From Micromonospora yasonensis (GTDB lineage Bacteria; Actinomycetota; Actinomycetes; Mycobacteriales; Micromonosporaceae): a stretch of DNA of 41,664 bases. The translations under genes and the position numbers were made by a program. The stretch covers positions 1 through 41,664 of the forward strand of contig NZ_JAPDPH010000043.1 of the NCBI RefSeq assembly GCF_026013475.1. Reading direction: 5' to 3'. Every line of letters starts with the position of its first letter. Positions within the stretch are counted from its first letter, which is position 1. The notes under the pieces were generated by a model. That model made no database searches. It saw only the letters and a list, made by a program, of their open reading frames with translations, and was not told the origin of the DNA. Below are positions 15,049 through 22,072 of this stretch, piece after piece.

Positions 15049-15054
15049 ATCGTA
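15049..15054 (-). promoter_or_regulatory. -10 box of the leaderless lipoprotein transcript
   Basis: TACGAT on the minus strand ends seven bases before the ATG at 15041, and there is no Shine-Dalgarno sequence. Same geometry as at polA and the Rrf2 gene. Confidence 0.5.
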
Positions 15055-15127
15055 TCGACCGCGGACGACGCGGGGAACCCGTCTGCGCCCCTGGCGCCGA
15101 CGACCGCGCCGGCCGGTGGGCCGGGGG

Positions 15128-15742
15128 TCAGGAGGCGGGCTGGGCCACCTCGCCGCCGGCGGTCTCCGCGAGGATCCGCTCGGCGACCTCCTTCATGGTC
15201 ATCCGGTGATCCATCGCGGTGCGCTGGATCCACTTGAACGCCTGCGGCTCGGTCATCCCGTACGTGGTCATCAGCGCGCCCTTGGCCCGCTCCACGGTCT
15301 TGCGGATCTCCAGCCGGTCGGTCAGGCCGGCGACCTCCGCCTCCAGCGCGGCGATCTCCGAGTAACGGGACAGCGCGATCTCCACCGCCGGCACCAGGTC
15401 GCTCTTCTGGAACGGCTTGACCAGGTACGCCATCGCGCCGGCGGCCCGCGCCCGCTCCACCAGGTCCCGCTGGCTGAACGCGGTCAGGATGATCACCGGG
15501 GCGATCCGGGCGCCGGCAATCCGCTCGGCGGCGGCCAGCCCGTCCATGATCGGCATCTTGATGTCGAGAATGACCAGGTCCGGCTTCAACTCCTCGGCCA
15601 GCCGGACGGCGGTCTCCCCGTCACCGGCCTCGCCGACGACCTCGTAGCCCTCTTCGACCAGCATCTCGGCCAGGTCCAGCCGGATGAGCGCCTCGTCCTC
15701 GGCGATCAGTACGCGCCTGCGCTCGGTCTCCGTCTCGGCCAC
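15128..15742 (-). CDS. pdtaR: ANTAR-domain response regulator (PdtaR-like)
   Basis: A 204-residue two-component regulator that acts on RNA. Residues 9-125 are a receiver domain with E15/D16, phospho-acceptor D60 (LVILDIKMP), T87 and K109. A coiled linker (ALEAEVAGLTDRLEIRKTVERAKG) leads to a C-terminal ANTAR domain (LMTTYGMTEPQAFKWIQRTAMDHRMTMKEVAERI). ANTAR proteins bind paired hexaloop hairpins and cause antitermination. The sequence strongly resembles M. tuberculosis PdtaR (Rv1626), whose kinase PdtaS is encoded elsewhere; no kinase gene is adjacent here. Start: GTG at 15742 with GGGAG about eight bases upstream. It is divergent from the tRNA. Confidence 0.92.
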   Translation of the reverse strand: MAETETERRRVLIAEDEALIRLDLAEMLVEEGYEVVGEAGDGETAVRLAEELKPDLVILDIKMPIMDGLAAAERIAGARIAPVIILTAFSQRDLVERARAAGAMAYLVKPFQKSDLVPAVEIALSRYSEIAALEAEVAGLTDRLEIRKTVERAKGALMTTYGMTEPQAFKWIQRTAMDHRMTMKEVAERILAETAGGEVAQPAS

Positions 15743-15785
15743 GAGCCACTCCCACCAGTTCGAACCCCACACCCGCCGTGCCGGG

Positions 15786-15820
15786 TGTCGCCGTCCATAG
15801 CGTAGTGGGTAGTCTGTCAA
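15786..15820. promoter_or_regulatory. Overlapping divergent promoters for pdtaR and the tRNA
   Basis: On the minus strand TTGACA (15815-15820) and TATGGA (15794-15799) are 15 bases apart and point at pdtaR. On the plus strand TAGTCT (15810-15815), with TGTCGC 18 bases before it, points at the tRNA. The two overlap, so the units may compete for polymerase. Confidence 0.4.
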
Positions 15821-15836
15821 GGCCGGATCACGGAAG

Positions 15837-15911
15837 GCCCCCGTAGCCCAACTGGCATGAGGCAATGCACTCAAACTGCATAAAGTGTGGGTTCGAGTCC
15901 CACCGGGGGCA
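15837..15911 (+). tRNA. tRNA with anticodon CAA and a class I (short) variable loop
   Basis: A complete 75-base cloverleaf. The acceptor is GCCCCCG/CGGGGGC with discriminator A (15911). T8 and A9 are followed by a three-pair D stem with A14 and G18-G19. The anticodon stem is ATGCA/TGCAT with loop CTCAAAC, so the anticodon is CAA at 15872-15874. A five-base variable loop AAAGT follows, then T stem GTGGG/CCCAC with loop TTCGAGT. A15-U48 and U8-A14 contacts are possible. No CCA is encoded. CAA reads the UUG Leu codon, but bacterial tRNA-Leu has a long variable arm, which is missing here. The amino acid carried is therefore uncertain. The HTH-LAGLIDADG gene starts 33 bases downstream. Confidence 0.9.
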
Positions 15912-15944
15912 CAAACTGTCATACAGGCGTTCGAGAATGACCCT

Positions 15945-16694
15945 GTGCATCCACCCGAAATACGCGCCCGGGCGCGAAGCCTGTACCTCGCCGGGGCGAC
16001 CGTTGCCGAGGCAGCCCGGGCCGTAGGGGTCTCCTATCCGACCGTCCGCCACTGGTGCAAGGATCGGCCGGAGCCGAAACAACATGGCACCGCGATCCGT
16101 TGCTTCCGCTGCCGCCCGGAGGTCGGGAATCCGACAGATCCGGCGCACTACGCCTATCTGCTCGGCCTCTACCTCGGGGACGGCCACCTAGTCATCACCG
16201 CCCGGGTTCCGGTGCTCAGGATCTACTGCGCCGACTCCTGGCCCGATCTGATCACGGCGTGCGAGAACGCGATGAAAGCCGTCCTGGCAACCTCGGTGCA
16301 GCGGGTGCAGAAGCAGGGCTGTGTCGCCGTGCAGAGCTACGGGAACCACTGGCCTTGCCTCTTCCCCCAGCACGGGCCGGGCAAGAAGCACGAGCGCCCG
16401 ATCGTACTGACCGACTGGCAACGGAAGATCGTCGAGGCGCACGTGGGCGACTTTCTGCGGGGCCTCTTCCACTCTGACGGCTGCCGCTTCACCAACCGGG
16501 TCACCGTCCGCGGCAAGGAGTACGTCTACCCGCGCTACATGTTCTCGAACCGGTCCACCGACATCATGGAACTCTGCCAGTGGGCACTTGACCTGCTCGG
16601 AATCGCCTGGCGGATGAACCTGCCGTGGTCGCTCTCGGTGGCCCGGCGGGACGCCGTCGCCGCGCTGGACCGCCACGTCGGACCGAAGTCCTGA
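15945..16694 (+). CDS. HTH plus LAGLIDADG-type endonuclease-like protein
   Basis: The 249-residue product starts with a helix-turn-helix resembling resolvase/transposase DNA-binding domains (ARSLYLAGATVAEAARAVGV then SYPTVRHWCKDR, residues 3-41). A single CFRC pair follows. Two LAGLIDADG-like helices come next: LLGLYLGDGHL with D79 and FLRGLFHSDGC with D178. These are the positions of the catalytic acids in homing endonucleases, and both are kept. Start: GTG at 15945, the first plausible codon after the tRNA; the open frame begins inside the tRNA T-arm. Three sampled rows (16261-16440) count to about 66% G+C, below the neighbours, which suggests transfer. It could be a free-standing homing endonuclease or a domesticated DNA-binding regulator like WhiA. 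Confidence 0.8.
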   Translation: MHPPEIRARARSLYLAGATVAEAARAVGVSYPTVRHWCKDRPEPKQHGTAIRCFRCRPEVGNPTDPAHYAYLLGLYLGDGHLVITARVPVLRIYCADSWPDLITACENAMKAVLATSVQRVQKQGCVAVQSYGNHWPCLFPQHGPGKKHERPIVLTDWQRKIVEAHVGDFLRGLFHSDGCRFTNRVTVRGKEYVYPRYMFSNRSTDIMELCQWALDLLGIAWRMNLPWSLSVARRDAVAALDRHVGPKS

Positions 16695-16725
16695 CGTCGG
16701 CCATCACCTGGGCCGGGCGCTGCGA

Positions 16726-16745
16726 GGCGGCCTGGGCGAGCCGCC
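16726..16745. terminator. Short stem-loop between convergent genes
   Basis: GGCGGC (16726-16731) pairs with GCCGCC (16740-16745) around an eight-base loop, between the HTH-LAGLIDADG gene and the convergent PLP-enzyme gene. A modest stem; it extends into the start of the PLP-enzyme 3' flank. Confidence 0.4.
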
Positions 16746-16750
16746 CGGAG

Positions 16751-17926
16751 TCAGATCACCGACAGCGCCTGCTCCAGGTCGGCCCGCAGGTCCTCCGGGT
16801 CCTCCAGCCCGACGGAGACGCGCAGCAGGCCGCCGCACGGCTTGGCGTCGCCCTCGACGGGCCGGTGGGTGAGCGAGGCGGGGTGCTGGATGAGGGTGTC
16901 GACCCCGCCGAGGGACACGGCGTGGGTGATCAGCCGGCAGGCGCCGGCGACGGCGGCCGCGACGGGGGCACCGCCGCGTACCTCGAAGGCGAGCAGGCTG
17001 CCGGTGCCGGACATCTGGCGGCCGACCAGCCCGGCCGGGTCGTGCAGGGAGGGGTGGTGGACCCGCTCGACGGCGGGGTGGCCAGCGAGCCAGGCGGCGA
17101 GTTTCTCGGCACCGGCCTGCTGGGCGCGGACCCGCAGCGGCAGGGTCTGCAGGCCGCGGTGCAGGAGGTAGGCGCCGAGCGGGTGGAGGATGGCGCCGGT
17201 GACGGCGCGGACCTGGCGCAGGCGGGTGGCCCAGGTGGGGTCGCAGGCGACGACGCCGGCGAGGACGTCGCCGTGGCCGCCGATGCTCTTGGTGGCGCTG
17301 TGCAGGACGAGGGTGGCGCCGTGCCGGGCGGGCTGCTGGAGCACCGGGGTGGCGACGGTGTTGTCGACGAGCAGCGGGGCGTCGCCGGCGGCGGTGGCGA
17401 GGGCGGCGATGTCGACGAGGTCGAGGGTGGGGTTGGCCGGGGTTTCGACGACGACCAGGGCGGTGTCGGGGCGGACGGCGGCGGCGACCTGGTCGGGGCG
17501 GGCCCAGGTGACCTCGGTGCCCAGCAGGCCGGTGGCGAGCACGTGGTCGGTGCCGCCGTAGAGGGGGCGGACGGCGACGACGTGGCGTTTCCCGTCGCGG
17601 GTGGCGGCGAGCAGGGTGGCGGTGAGGGCGGCCATGCCGCTGGCGAAGGCGACGGCTTCGGCGGTGCCTTCGAGTTCGGCGAGGGCGGTTTCGAAGCGGG
17701 CGACGGTGGGGTTCCAGAGCCGTTGGTAGACGGCGCTGGCGCCGGCCGGGAGGGTGCCGCCGGTGGCGAGGGTCTCGTAGGCGTCGCCGCCGCCCGCGAC
17801 GGACGGGAGCGGGTTGGTGGTGGAGAGGTCGATCGGGGGTACGTGGACGCCGAGACCGGCGAGGTCGTCGCGCCCGGCGTGTACGGCTCTGGTGTCCACG
17901 GCGGTCATGGCGGAAGCGTCGAACAT
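16751..17926 (-). CDS. Cys/Met metabolism PLP-dependent enzyme (cystathionine gamma-lyase / methionine gamma-lyase type)
   Basis: A 391-residue fold type I PLP enzyme of the transsulfuration family. The PLP lysine is K213 in HSATKSIGGHGDVLAG. Other family marks are VYQRLWNPTVARFE, AFASGMAAL, PLYGGTDHV, the PLP aspartate in LLVDNTVATPVLQ, and the C-terminal SLGGVDTLIQHPAS. The Y-S-R motif of typical CGL/CGS is replaced by Y-Q-R, so the exact reaction (lyase, synthase or sulfhydrylase) cannot be fixed. Start: ATG at 17926, or the in-frame ATG at 17908; neither has a ribosome site. A divergent Lrp-family regulator suggests control by an amino acid such as methionine. Confidence 0.88.
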   Translation of the reverse strand: MFDASAMTAVDTRAVHAGRDDLAGLGVHVPPIDLSTTNPLPSVAGGGDAYETLATGGTLPAGASAVYQRLWNPTVARFETALAELEGTAEAVAFASGMAALTATLLAATRDGKRHVVAVRPLYGGTDHVLATGLLGTEVTWARPDQVAAAVRPDTALVVVETPANPTLDLVDIAALATAAGDAPLLVDNTVATPVLQQPARHGATLVLHSATKSIGGHGDVLAGVVACDPTWATRLRQVRAVTGAILHPLGAYLLHRGLQTLPLRVRAQQAGAEKLAAWLAGHPAVERVHHPSLHDPAGLVGRQMSGTGSLLAFEVRGGAPVAAAVAGACRLITHAVSLGGVDTLIQHPASLTHRPVEGDAKPCGGLLRVSVGLEDPEDLRADLEQALSVI

Positions 17927-18010
17927 GAGGCTGGTATCGGGCAATAGCGGCGAAGAAGATTCTGTCCAGTGCTCTTCCGACATCGGGAAGTTCGATGGGA
18001 TGATGCTGGC
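17927..18010. promoter_or_regulatory. Divergent promoter/operator region of the PLP enzyme and Lrp gene
   Basis: An 84-base gap shared by two divergent genes and notably AT-richer than its surroundings. An imperfect inverted repeat of the form GAAGA...TCTTC lies at about 17951-17979 (AGAAG / CTCTTCC). It is a plausible site for the adjacent Lrp-family protein. The -10 boxes are not clear. Confidence 0.35.
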
Positions 18011-18493
18011 ATGCCCCTCGCACCGAATGATGTGCGGCCGCCGTTCGCGGCCTTGGACGACGTCGACCGCGCGATCCTGGCCGAGTTGGCGGCGGACGGC
18101 CGGTTGCCGAACAACGCCCTGGCCGAGCGGGTGGGGGTGGCGCCGTCGACGTGTCTGACGCGTACCCGGGCGTTGCGGGCGTGCGGGGCGATCCGGGGGT
18201 TCCACGCGGAGGTGGATCCGGCGGCGTTGGGCCTGCCGTTGCAGGCGTTGGTGTCGGTGCGGTTGGCGGCGCACGAGCGGGCGGTGGTGGACGCGTTCCG
18301 GGCCCGGTCGGTGCGGCTGCCGGGGGTGGTGTCGGTGTTCCACGTGGCGGGCGCGGAGGACTACGTGCTGCACGTGCGGGCGGCGTCGGGGGACGCGCTG
18401 CGGGACTTCGTGCTGGACCATCTGGCGGTGGATCCGGCGGTGCAGCACACCCAGACGAGTTTGATCTTCGAGCAGGCGCGCGGCATGGGTTAG
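18011..18493 (+). CDS. Lrp/AsnC family transcriptional regulator
   Basis: A 160-residue regulator. The N-terminal winged helix is LDDVDRAILAELAADGRLPN, then LAERVGVAPSTCLTRTRAL. The C-terminal RAM effector-binding domain follows (VSVRLAAHERAVVDAFRAR, GVVSVFHVAGAEDYVLHVRA, VQHTQTSLIFEQ). The family assembles into octamers that sense amino acids. The ATG at 18011 gives the usual size; the frame opens at 17969. Divergent from the PLP enzyme gene, which is its likely target. Confidence 0.92.
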   Translation: MPLAPNDVRPPFAALDDVDRAILAELAADGRLPNNALAERVGVAPSTCLTRTRALRACGAIRGFHAEVDPAALGLPLQALVSVRLAAHERAVVDAFRARSVRLPGVVSVFHVAGAEDYVLHVRAASGDALRDFVLDHLAVDPAVQHTQTSLIFEQARGMG

Positions 18494-18538
18494 CGAACGG
18501 TCGGAACAAATCCGGCGCGTCGCGGGTTGATCTCTACC

Positions 18539-19549
18539 GTGATCGACGTACCCCTGTCTGTTCTTGATCTTGCTCCGGTCGCCGCCAACGGCAGCGCCGG
18601 GGAGGCGCTGCGGCACACCACCGAGTTGGCCCGGCGTACCGAGGAGCTGGGCTACCGGCGGTTCTGGGTGGCCGAGCACCACAACATGCCCTCGATCGCC
18701 AGTTCGGCACCGGCGGTGCTGCTCGCCCACCTGGCGGCGCACACCTCGACGATCCGGCTGGGCTCGGGCGGGGTGATGCTGCCCAACCACGCGCCGCTGG
18801 TGGTGGCCGAGCAGTTCGGCACCCTGGAGGCGCTGCACCCGGGCCGGATCGACCTGGGCATCGGCCGGGCGCCGGGCACCGACCAGGTCACCGCGCTGGC
18901 GTTGCGCCGGACAATGGAGGGGCTGTCGGCGGAGCACTTCCCCCGGGAGCTGGCCGACCTGATGAACTACTTCAGCGGCGCCGAGCCGGGTCCGATCACC
19001 GCGACGCCGGGTCGGGGGCAGTCGCCGGCGGTGTGGCTGCTCGGGTCGAGCGGGTTCAGCGCCCAGCTCGCCGGGCTGTTGGGGTTGCCGTTCTCGTTCG
19101 CGCACCATTTCAGCGCGCAGAACACGATTCCGGCGCTGCAGCTGTACCGGCAGAGTTTCCGGCCGTCGCAGTGGCTGGACAGGCCGTACGCGATGGTCGC
19201 GGTCAACGCGGTCTGCGCGGAGACCGACGAGCGGGCGGAGTGGCTGGCCGGGCCGGCCGGGCTGTCGTTCCTGAAGCTGCGCTCGGGCCGGCCGGAGCCG
19301 CTCGTCACGCCCGACGAGGCGGCGGCCTACCCGTACTCGGAGCTGGAGCGGGAGTTCGTGGCCCAGCGCCGGGAGGGGCAGGCGACGGGTTCGCCGGAGA
19401 CGGTGGCCCGGCAGTTGCGCGCGCTGCTGGAGCGCACCAGCGCGGACGAGTTGATGCTGACCACGATGGTGTACGACGTGGCCGACCGGGTGCGCTCGTT
19501 CGAGCTGATCGCCGAGCGGGTGGCCGGTGGCCTGCGCCGGGACGGCTGA
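18539..19549 (+). CDS. LLM class flavin-dependent oxidoreductase
   Basis: A 336-residue TIM-barrel protein of the luciferase-like monooxygenase family, group with MsnO8-type signature. Recognisable parts are [56 protein letters not shown] in two stretches, [12 protein letters not shown] and [25 protein letters not shown]. It probably uses reduced FMN; the substrate is unknown. Start: GTG at 18539, which puts the first beta-strand at residue 4; a TTG at 18527 is the alternative. It is a single-gene unit followed by two strong stem-loops. Confidence 0.9.
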   Translation: MIDVPLSVLDLAPVAANGSAGEALRHTTELARRTEELGYRRFWVAEHHNMPSIASSAPAVLLAHLAAHTSTIRLGSGGVMLPNHAPLVVAEQFGTLEALHPGRIDLGIGRAPGTDQVTALALRRTMEGLSAEHFPRELADLMNYFSGAEPGPITATPGRGQSPAVWLLGSSGFSAQLAGLLGLPFSFAHHFSAQNTIPALQLYRQSFRPSQWLDRPYAMVAVNAVCAETDERAEWLAGPAGLSFLKLRSGRPEPLVTPDEAAAYPYSELEREFVAQRREGQATGSPETVARQLRALLERTSADELMLTTMVYDVADRVRSFELIAERVAGGLRRDG

Positions 19550-19618
19550 AACACGCTCTTCATAGCCATGTCACCCCAGCGTCGCGGAGGGCGCATAGCT
19601 TTGTTCCCGGTGGTGGTA

Positions 19619-19652
19619 CGGCATTCCCGGTCGGGACGGGTCGGGAATGCCG
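19619..19652. terminator. Terminator of the LLM oxidoreductase gene
   Basis: Perfect 11-base inverted repeat CGGCATTCCCG (19619-19629) / CGGGAATGCCG (19642-19652) with a 12-base loop, 69 bases past the stop codon. Confidence 0.65.
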
Positions 19653-19662
19653 CGGTGTGGGT

Positions 19663-19709
19663 GCACCGGGTCGCCGGCTGAGCGGATTCCGCGGCCGGCG
19701 GCCCGGTGC
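19663..19709. terminator. Second, longer stem-loop with nested hairpin
   Basis: GCACCGGG-T-CGCCGGC (19663-19678) pairs with GCCGGCG-G-CCCGGTGC (19694-19709), leaving a single T-G mismatch. The loop itself contains GCGG-ATT-CCGC. It is ten bases after the first stem-loop. A tandem terminator or part of a structured RNA. Confidence 0.6.
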
Positions 19710-19983
19710 CTGCTTTTCCGGGGCCGGTCGACGGCCCGTTCGCGGTCAGCACAGGTCGGGCACGTGGGCGAGGCGTGGGTGCCCGGCCGGCGACCCCGTG
19801 GCCCCGGTGCCTGGGTGACCCGTGTCCCTGTCCGACGCATGGCGGCCGGCTCACGGGGGTAGAAGGACATCACTGTGCACGGACCGTAGGAGCAGTGTTG
19901 CCCGACCGGCACCTCGGCGCGACCCCCGCGCCGCTGCCGGCCCCACGCGGACCCGTCATCCAGGGAGGAAGGAGGCCGGTCCC

Positions 19984-20379
19984 ATGTTCCCCGCGCCCCG
20001 TTCGGCGCCCACCGTCCCGCCAATCCCGCGCGAGTACCTGCTGTACCTGCGCAATCGGATGCTGGAGGCGGAGGCCAGCCTGACCGCCATGACCGACAAG
20101 TACGAGCGGACCAAGGCCAGGTTCGACCGCTGCTACGCGCGCCAGGGCATCACGCCCGAGACCGACATCGTCAACTACATCAACGCCAAGTCGATGAACC
20201 CGGAGCTGAAGTTCTGGTACTCCAAGGTGGAGCACTTCCAGCGTGAGCTCACCGCCTACAGCGCGGCGATCACCGGACTGGAGGCCGTGCACCGGATGCT
20301 GAACCCGGACGACCGCCGCGTACCCGTCGAACCTCAGCGGGTCCGCAACCCCAGGCGTGGCCTGAACCGCGCCAGCTGA
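19984..20379 (+). CDS. Hypothetical coiled-coil protein
   Basis: A 131-residue soluble protein that I do not recognise. A Pro-rich start (MFPAPRSAPTVPPIPREY) is followed by long amphipathic helices (LLYLRNRMLEAEASLTAM, ELKFWYSKVEHFQRELTAYS) with heptad-like spacing. A conserved-looking middle reads RQGITPETDIVNYINAKSMN, and the tail is basic (RVRNPRRGLNRAS). There is no signal or membrane segment. The ATG at 19984 has an excellent GGAGG eight bases upstream, so the gene is probably real. It is convergent with the TauE/SafE gene and isolated from other genes by the structured gap upstream. Confidence 0.75.
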   Translation: MFPAPRSAPTVPPIPREYLLYLRNRMLEAEASLTAMTDKYERTKARFDRCYARQGITPETDIVNYINAKSMNPELKFWYSKVEHFQRELTAYSAAITGLEAVHRMLNPDDRRVPVEPQRVRNPRRGLNRAS

Positions 20380-20410
20380 CCGTCGCAGCCGGCGACCGCA
20401 CCCGCGGGGC

Positions 20411-21406
20411 TCAGCCCTCGACGGCGGCAACCAGGTGCCGGTCCGCCGGCGCGACGGGCCGGGGCGTGGACGCGGTGGCCGCGCTCGCAAGGGAAGGTGC
20501 GACCGCCGGGGCACCGGCGGCGAGGCCGGCCGCGGCGACGGCCCGGGCCCGGCGGGTCCGGCGCAGCGCCCGCCCGGCCAACACCAGCGCGACGAGCCAG
20601 CCGGCGCCGAGCACCGCGTAGACGAGCGCCGGGGCGGGGCCGTCGAGCTCGCCGGCGCGCAGCAGGGTCCGGGCGTTGGTCAGCACGATCACCCCGCCGA
20701 TGGTGGCGCCGAGCAGTTGGGCGGGGACGATCCGGACCAGCCAGGCGGCGACCGGCGCGGCGATCAGGCCGCCGATGAGCAGCGCCGCCACGGTGGAGAG
20801 CAGGAAGCCCTCGGCGCCGAGGCCGACGAGGAACCCGGCGCTGGCCGCCCCGGCCACCACGAACTCGGCGGTGTCGACCGAGCCGATGACCTTGCGCGGC
20901 TCCATCCGCCCGGAGACCAGCAGTGCCGGGGTGGCGACCGGACCCCAGCCCCCGCCGCCGGTGGCGTCGACGAAGCCGGCGACCAGCCCGAGCGGGGCGA
21001 GGAACCGGCCGCGCAGCCGTCCGGCGGCCCGGTTGGCGCGCAGCGGCCGGGAGAAGCGGACCAGCAGGTACGCGCCGAGGGTGAACAGGATGGCGGCCAT
21101 CCACGGCGCGGCGGCCTCGGTGGAGATGGCGCTGAGGAAGGTGGCGCCGGCGAACGCGCCGACCGCGCCGGGCAGCGCGATCCGGGCGACCACCCGCCAG
21201 TCGACGTTGCCGAACCGCCAGTGCGCGAGCCCGGCCGCGAGGGTGGTGCCGATCTCGGCCAGGTGCACCGAGGCGGAGGCGGCGGCCGGCGCCACCCCGG
21301 CGAAGAGCAGCAGGGTCGAGGAAGTGAGTCCGTACGCCATGCCGAGCGCGCCGTCGACCAGCTGTGCGGCGAGCCCGACCAGGGCGAGGATCAGCAGCTT
21401 GCGCAC
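20411..21406 (-). CDS. TauE/SafE family membrane transporter
   Basis: A 331-residue protein with about eight hydrophobic segments and the two TauE/SafE half-repeats (LVGLAAQLVDGALGMAYG with SVHLAEIGTTLAAG; LAPLGLVAGFVDATGGGGWGP with STVAALLIGGLIAAP). The family exports or imports sulfur-containing or organic anions such as sulfite and sulfoacetate. The last ~50 residues are Ala/Arg-rich and cytoplasmic. Start: GTG at 21406 with AGGGGA nine bases upstream. It lies downstream of a Rrf2 regulator on the same strand, with a palindromic site between them, so it is probably under that regulator and linked to sulfur metabolism. Confidence 0.88.
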   Translation of the reverse strand: MRKLLILALVGLAAQLVDGALGMAYGLTSSTLLLFAGVAPAAASASVHLAEIGTTLAAGLAHWRFGNVDWRVVARIALPGAVGAFAGATFLSAISTEAAAPWMAAILFTLGAYLLVRFSRPLRANRAAGRLRGRFLAPLGLVAGFVDATGGGGWGPVATPALLVSGRMEPRKVIGSVDTAEFVVAGAASAGFLVGLGAEGFLLSTVAALLIGGLIAAPVAAWLVRIVPAQLLGATIGGVIVLTNARTLLRAGELDGPAPALVYAVLGAGWLVALVLAGRALRRTRRARAVAAAGLAAGAPAVAPSLASAATASTPRPVAPADRHLVAAVEG

Positions 21407-21436
21407 CGGCGTCCCCTTGCTTTTCGGTATCTCCTA

Positions 21437-21449
21437 TCGACTTGGTCGA
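21437..21449. promoter_or_regulatory. Candidate Rrf2 operator upstream of the TauE/SafE gene
   Basis: TCGAC-TTG-GTCGA is a perfect five-base inverted repeat in an unusually AT-rich stretch (21421-21455), about 31 bases before the transporter start. The wider sequence TATCGACTTGGTCGACAA has the length expected for an Rrf2-type dimer site. Confidence 0.45.
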
Positions 21450-21532
21450 CAATGCGGCAGGGGGGCGCCCCGGGTCAATCCCCCATCCGACTGGTGGGAC
21501 GGCAGGGCGGGTGGGACTGCGCGGCCGGGCGG

Positions 21533-22003
21533 TCAGCTCCAGGCGGCCGGATCGGCGGCCAGCTCGTTGACCCGGGCCGGCAGCGTCCCGGCGGCCACGT
21601 CGGCGAGGGTGACCAGTTCGAGGATCTCGCGCTCGCTGGCGCGCAGGGCGATCCACACTTCCTGCAGGGCTCGGGCGGCTCCCTGGTAGCCGAGCTGCTC
21701 GGGGCGCTGGCCGCGGATGTGCGCGAGCGGCCCGTCGATCACCCGGATCACCTCGGCCAGGGAGATCTGCGACGCCGGCCGGGCCAGCCAGTAGCCGCCC
21801 TCGGGACCACGCTGGGCGTGCACGATGCCGCCCCGGCGCAGCTGCAGCAGGATGCTCTCCAGGAACTTCGGCGGGATGTCCTGGCTGCGGGCGATCTGCT
21901 CGGCGGTCACCGGGCGGGTCCGTCCGGTCGCCGCGCCGTCGGCCACCGAAGCCAGCTCGGCGGACGCGCGGAGGGCGTAGTCGACCCGGGCGGAGAGACG
22001 CAT
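21533..22003 (-). CDS. Rrf2 family transcriptional regulator (cysteine-free)
   Basis: A 156-residue regulator with the Rrf2 winged helix (MRLSARVDYALRASAELA, VTAEQIARSQDIPPKFLESI, QLRRGGIVHAQRGPEGGYWLARP) and the helical tail (SLAEVIRVIDGPLAHIRG). It contains no cysteine, so it cannot bind an Fe-S cluster the way IscR or NsrR do; this recalls CymR-type members that respond to cysteine status through a partner. Start: ATG at 22003, seven bases after TAACCT, indicating a leaderless transcript. The downstream TauE/SafE gene is the probable target. Confidence 0.9.
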   Translation of the reverse strand: MRLSARVDYALRASAELASVADGAATGRTRPVTAEQIARSQDIPPKFLESILLQLRRGGIVHAQRGPEGGYWLARPASQISLAEVIRVIDGPLAHIRGQRPEQLGYQGAARALQEVWIALRASEREILELVTLADVAAGTLPARVNELAADPAAWS

Positions 22004-22010
22004 GCCGGCA

Positions 22011-22016
22011 AGGTTA
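22011..22016 (-). promoter_or_regulatory. -10 box of the leaderless Rrf2 transcript
   Basis: TAACCT on the minus strand ends seven bases before the ATG at 22003, with no ribosome site. It settles the start against the open frame to 22060. Confidence 0.5.
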
Positions 22017-22072
22017 GTCGGCGGCCCGGCCGCCGGGTTCCTCGCCCCTGGGCCGACCACGGGTCGGGTCGG

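Larger units (their letters stand above)
19550..19983. other. Gene-free 434-base region with serial stem-loops
   Basis: No credible protein gene lies here. It holds two strong hairpins (19619-19652 and 19663-19709, listed separately) and a palindromic GGGCC-GGTCGAC-GGCCC element at 19721-19737. Near 19875 a GAAGGA is followed by a four-codon frame GTG-CAC-GGA-CCG-TAG. The last 20 bases before the next gene contain its AGGAGG. The region may be a long structured 5' leader or an unannotated small RNA. Confidence 0.5.

Noticed and set aside
15885..15944. Start of the HTH-LAGLIDADG gene inside the tRNA (GTG at 15885)
   Set aside because: This would translate the tRNA T-arm; GTG at 15945 is sufficient and precedes the HTH domain.
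15945..16694. WhiA sporulation regulator
   Set aside because: WhiA has its HTH at the C-terminus and its LAGLIDADG part is degenerate; here the HTH is first and the acids are kept.
15837..16750. Integrated element using the tRNA as attachment site
   Set aside because: No integrase gene and no repeat of the tRNA 3' end was seen downstream in the window.
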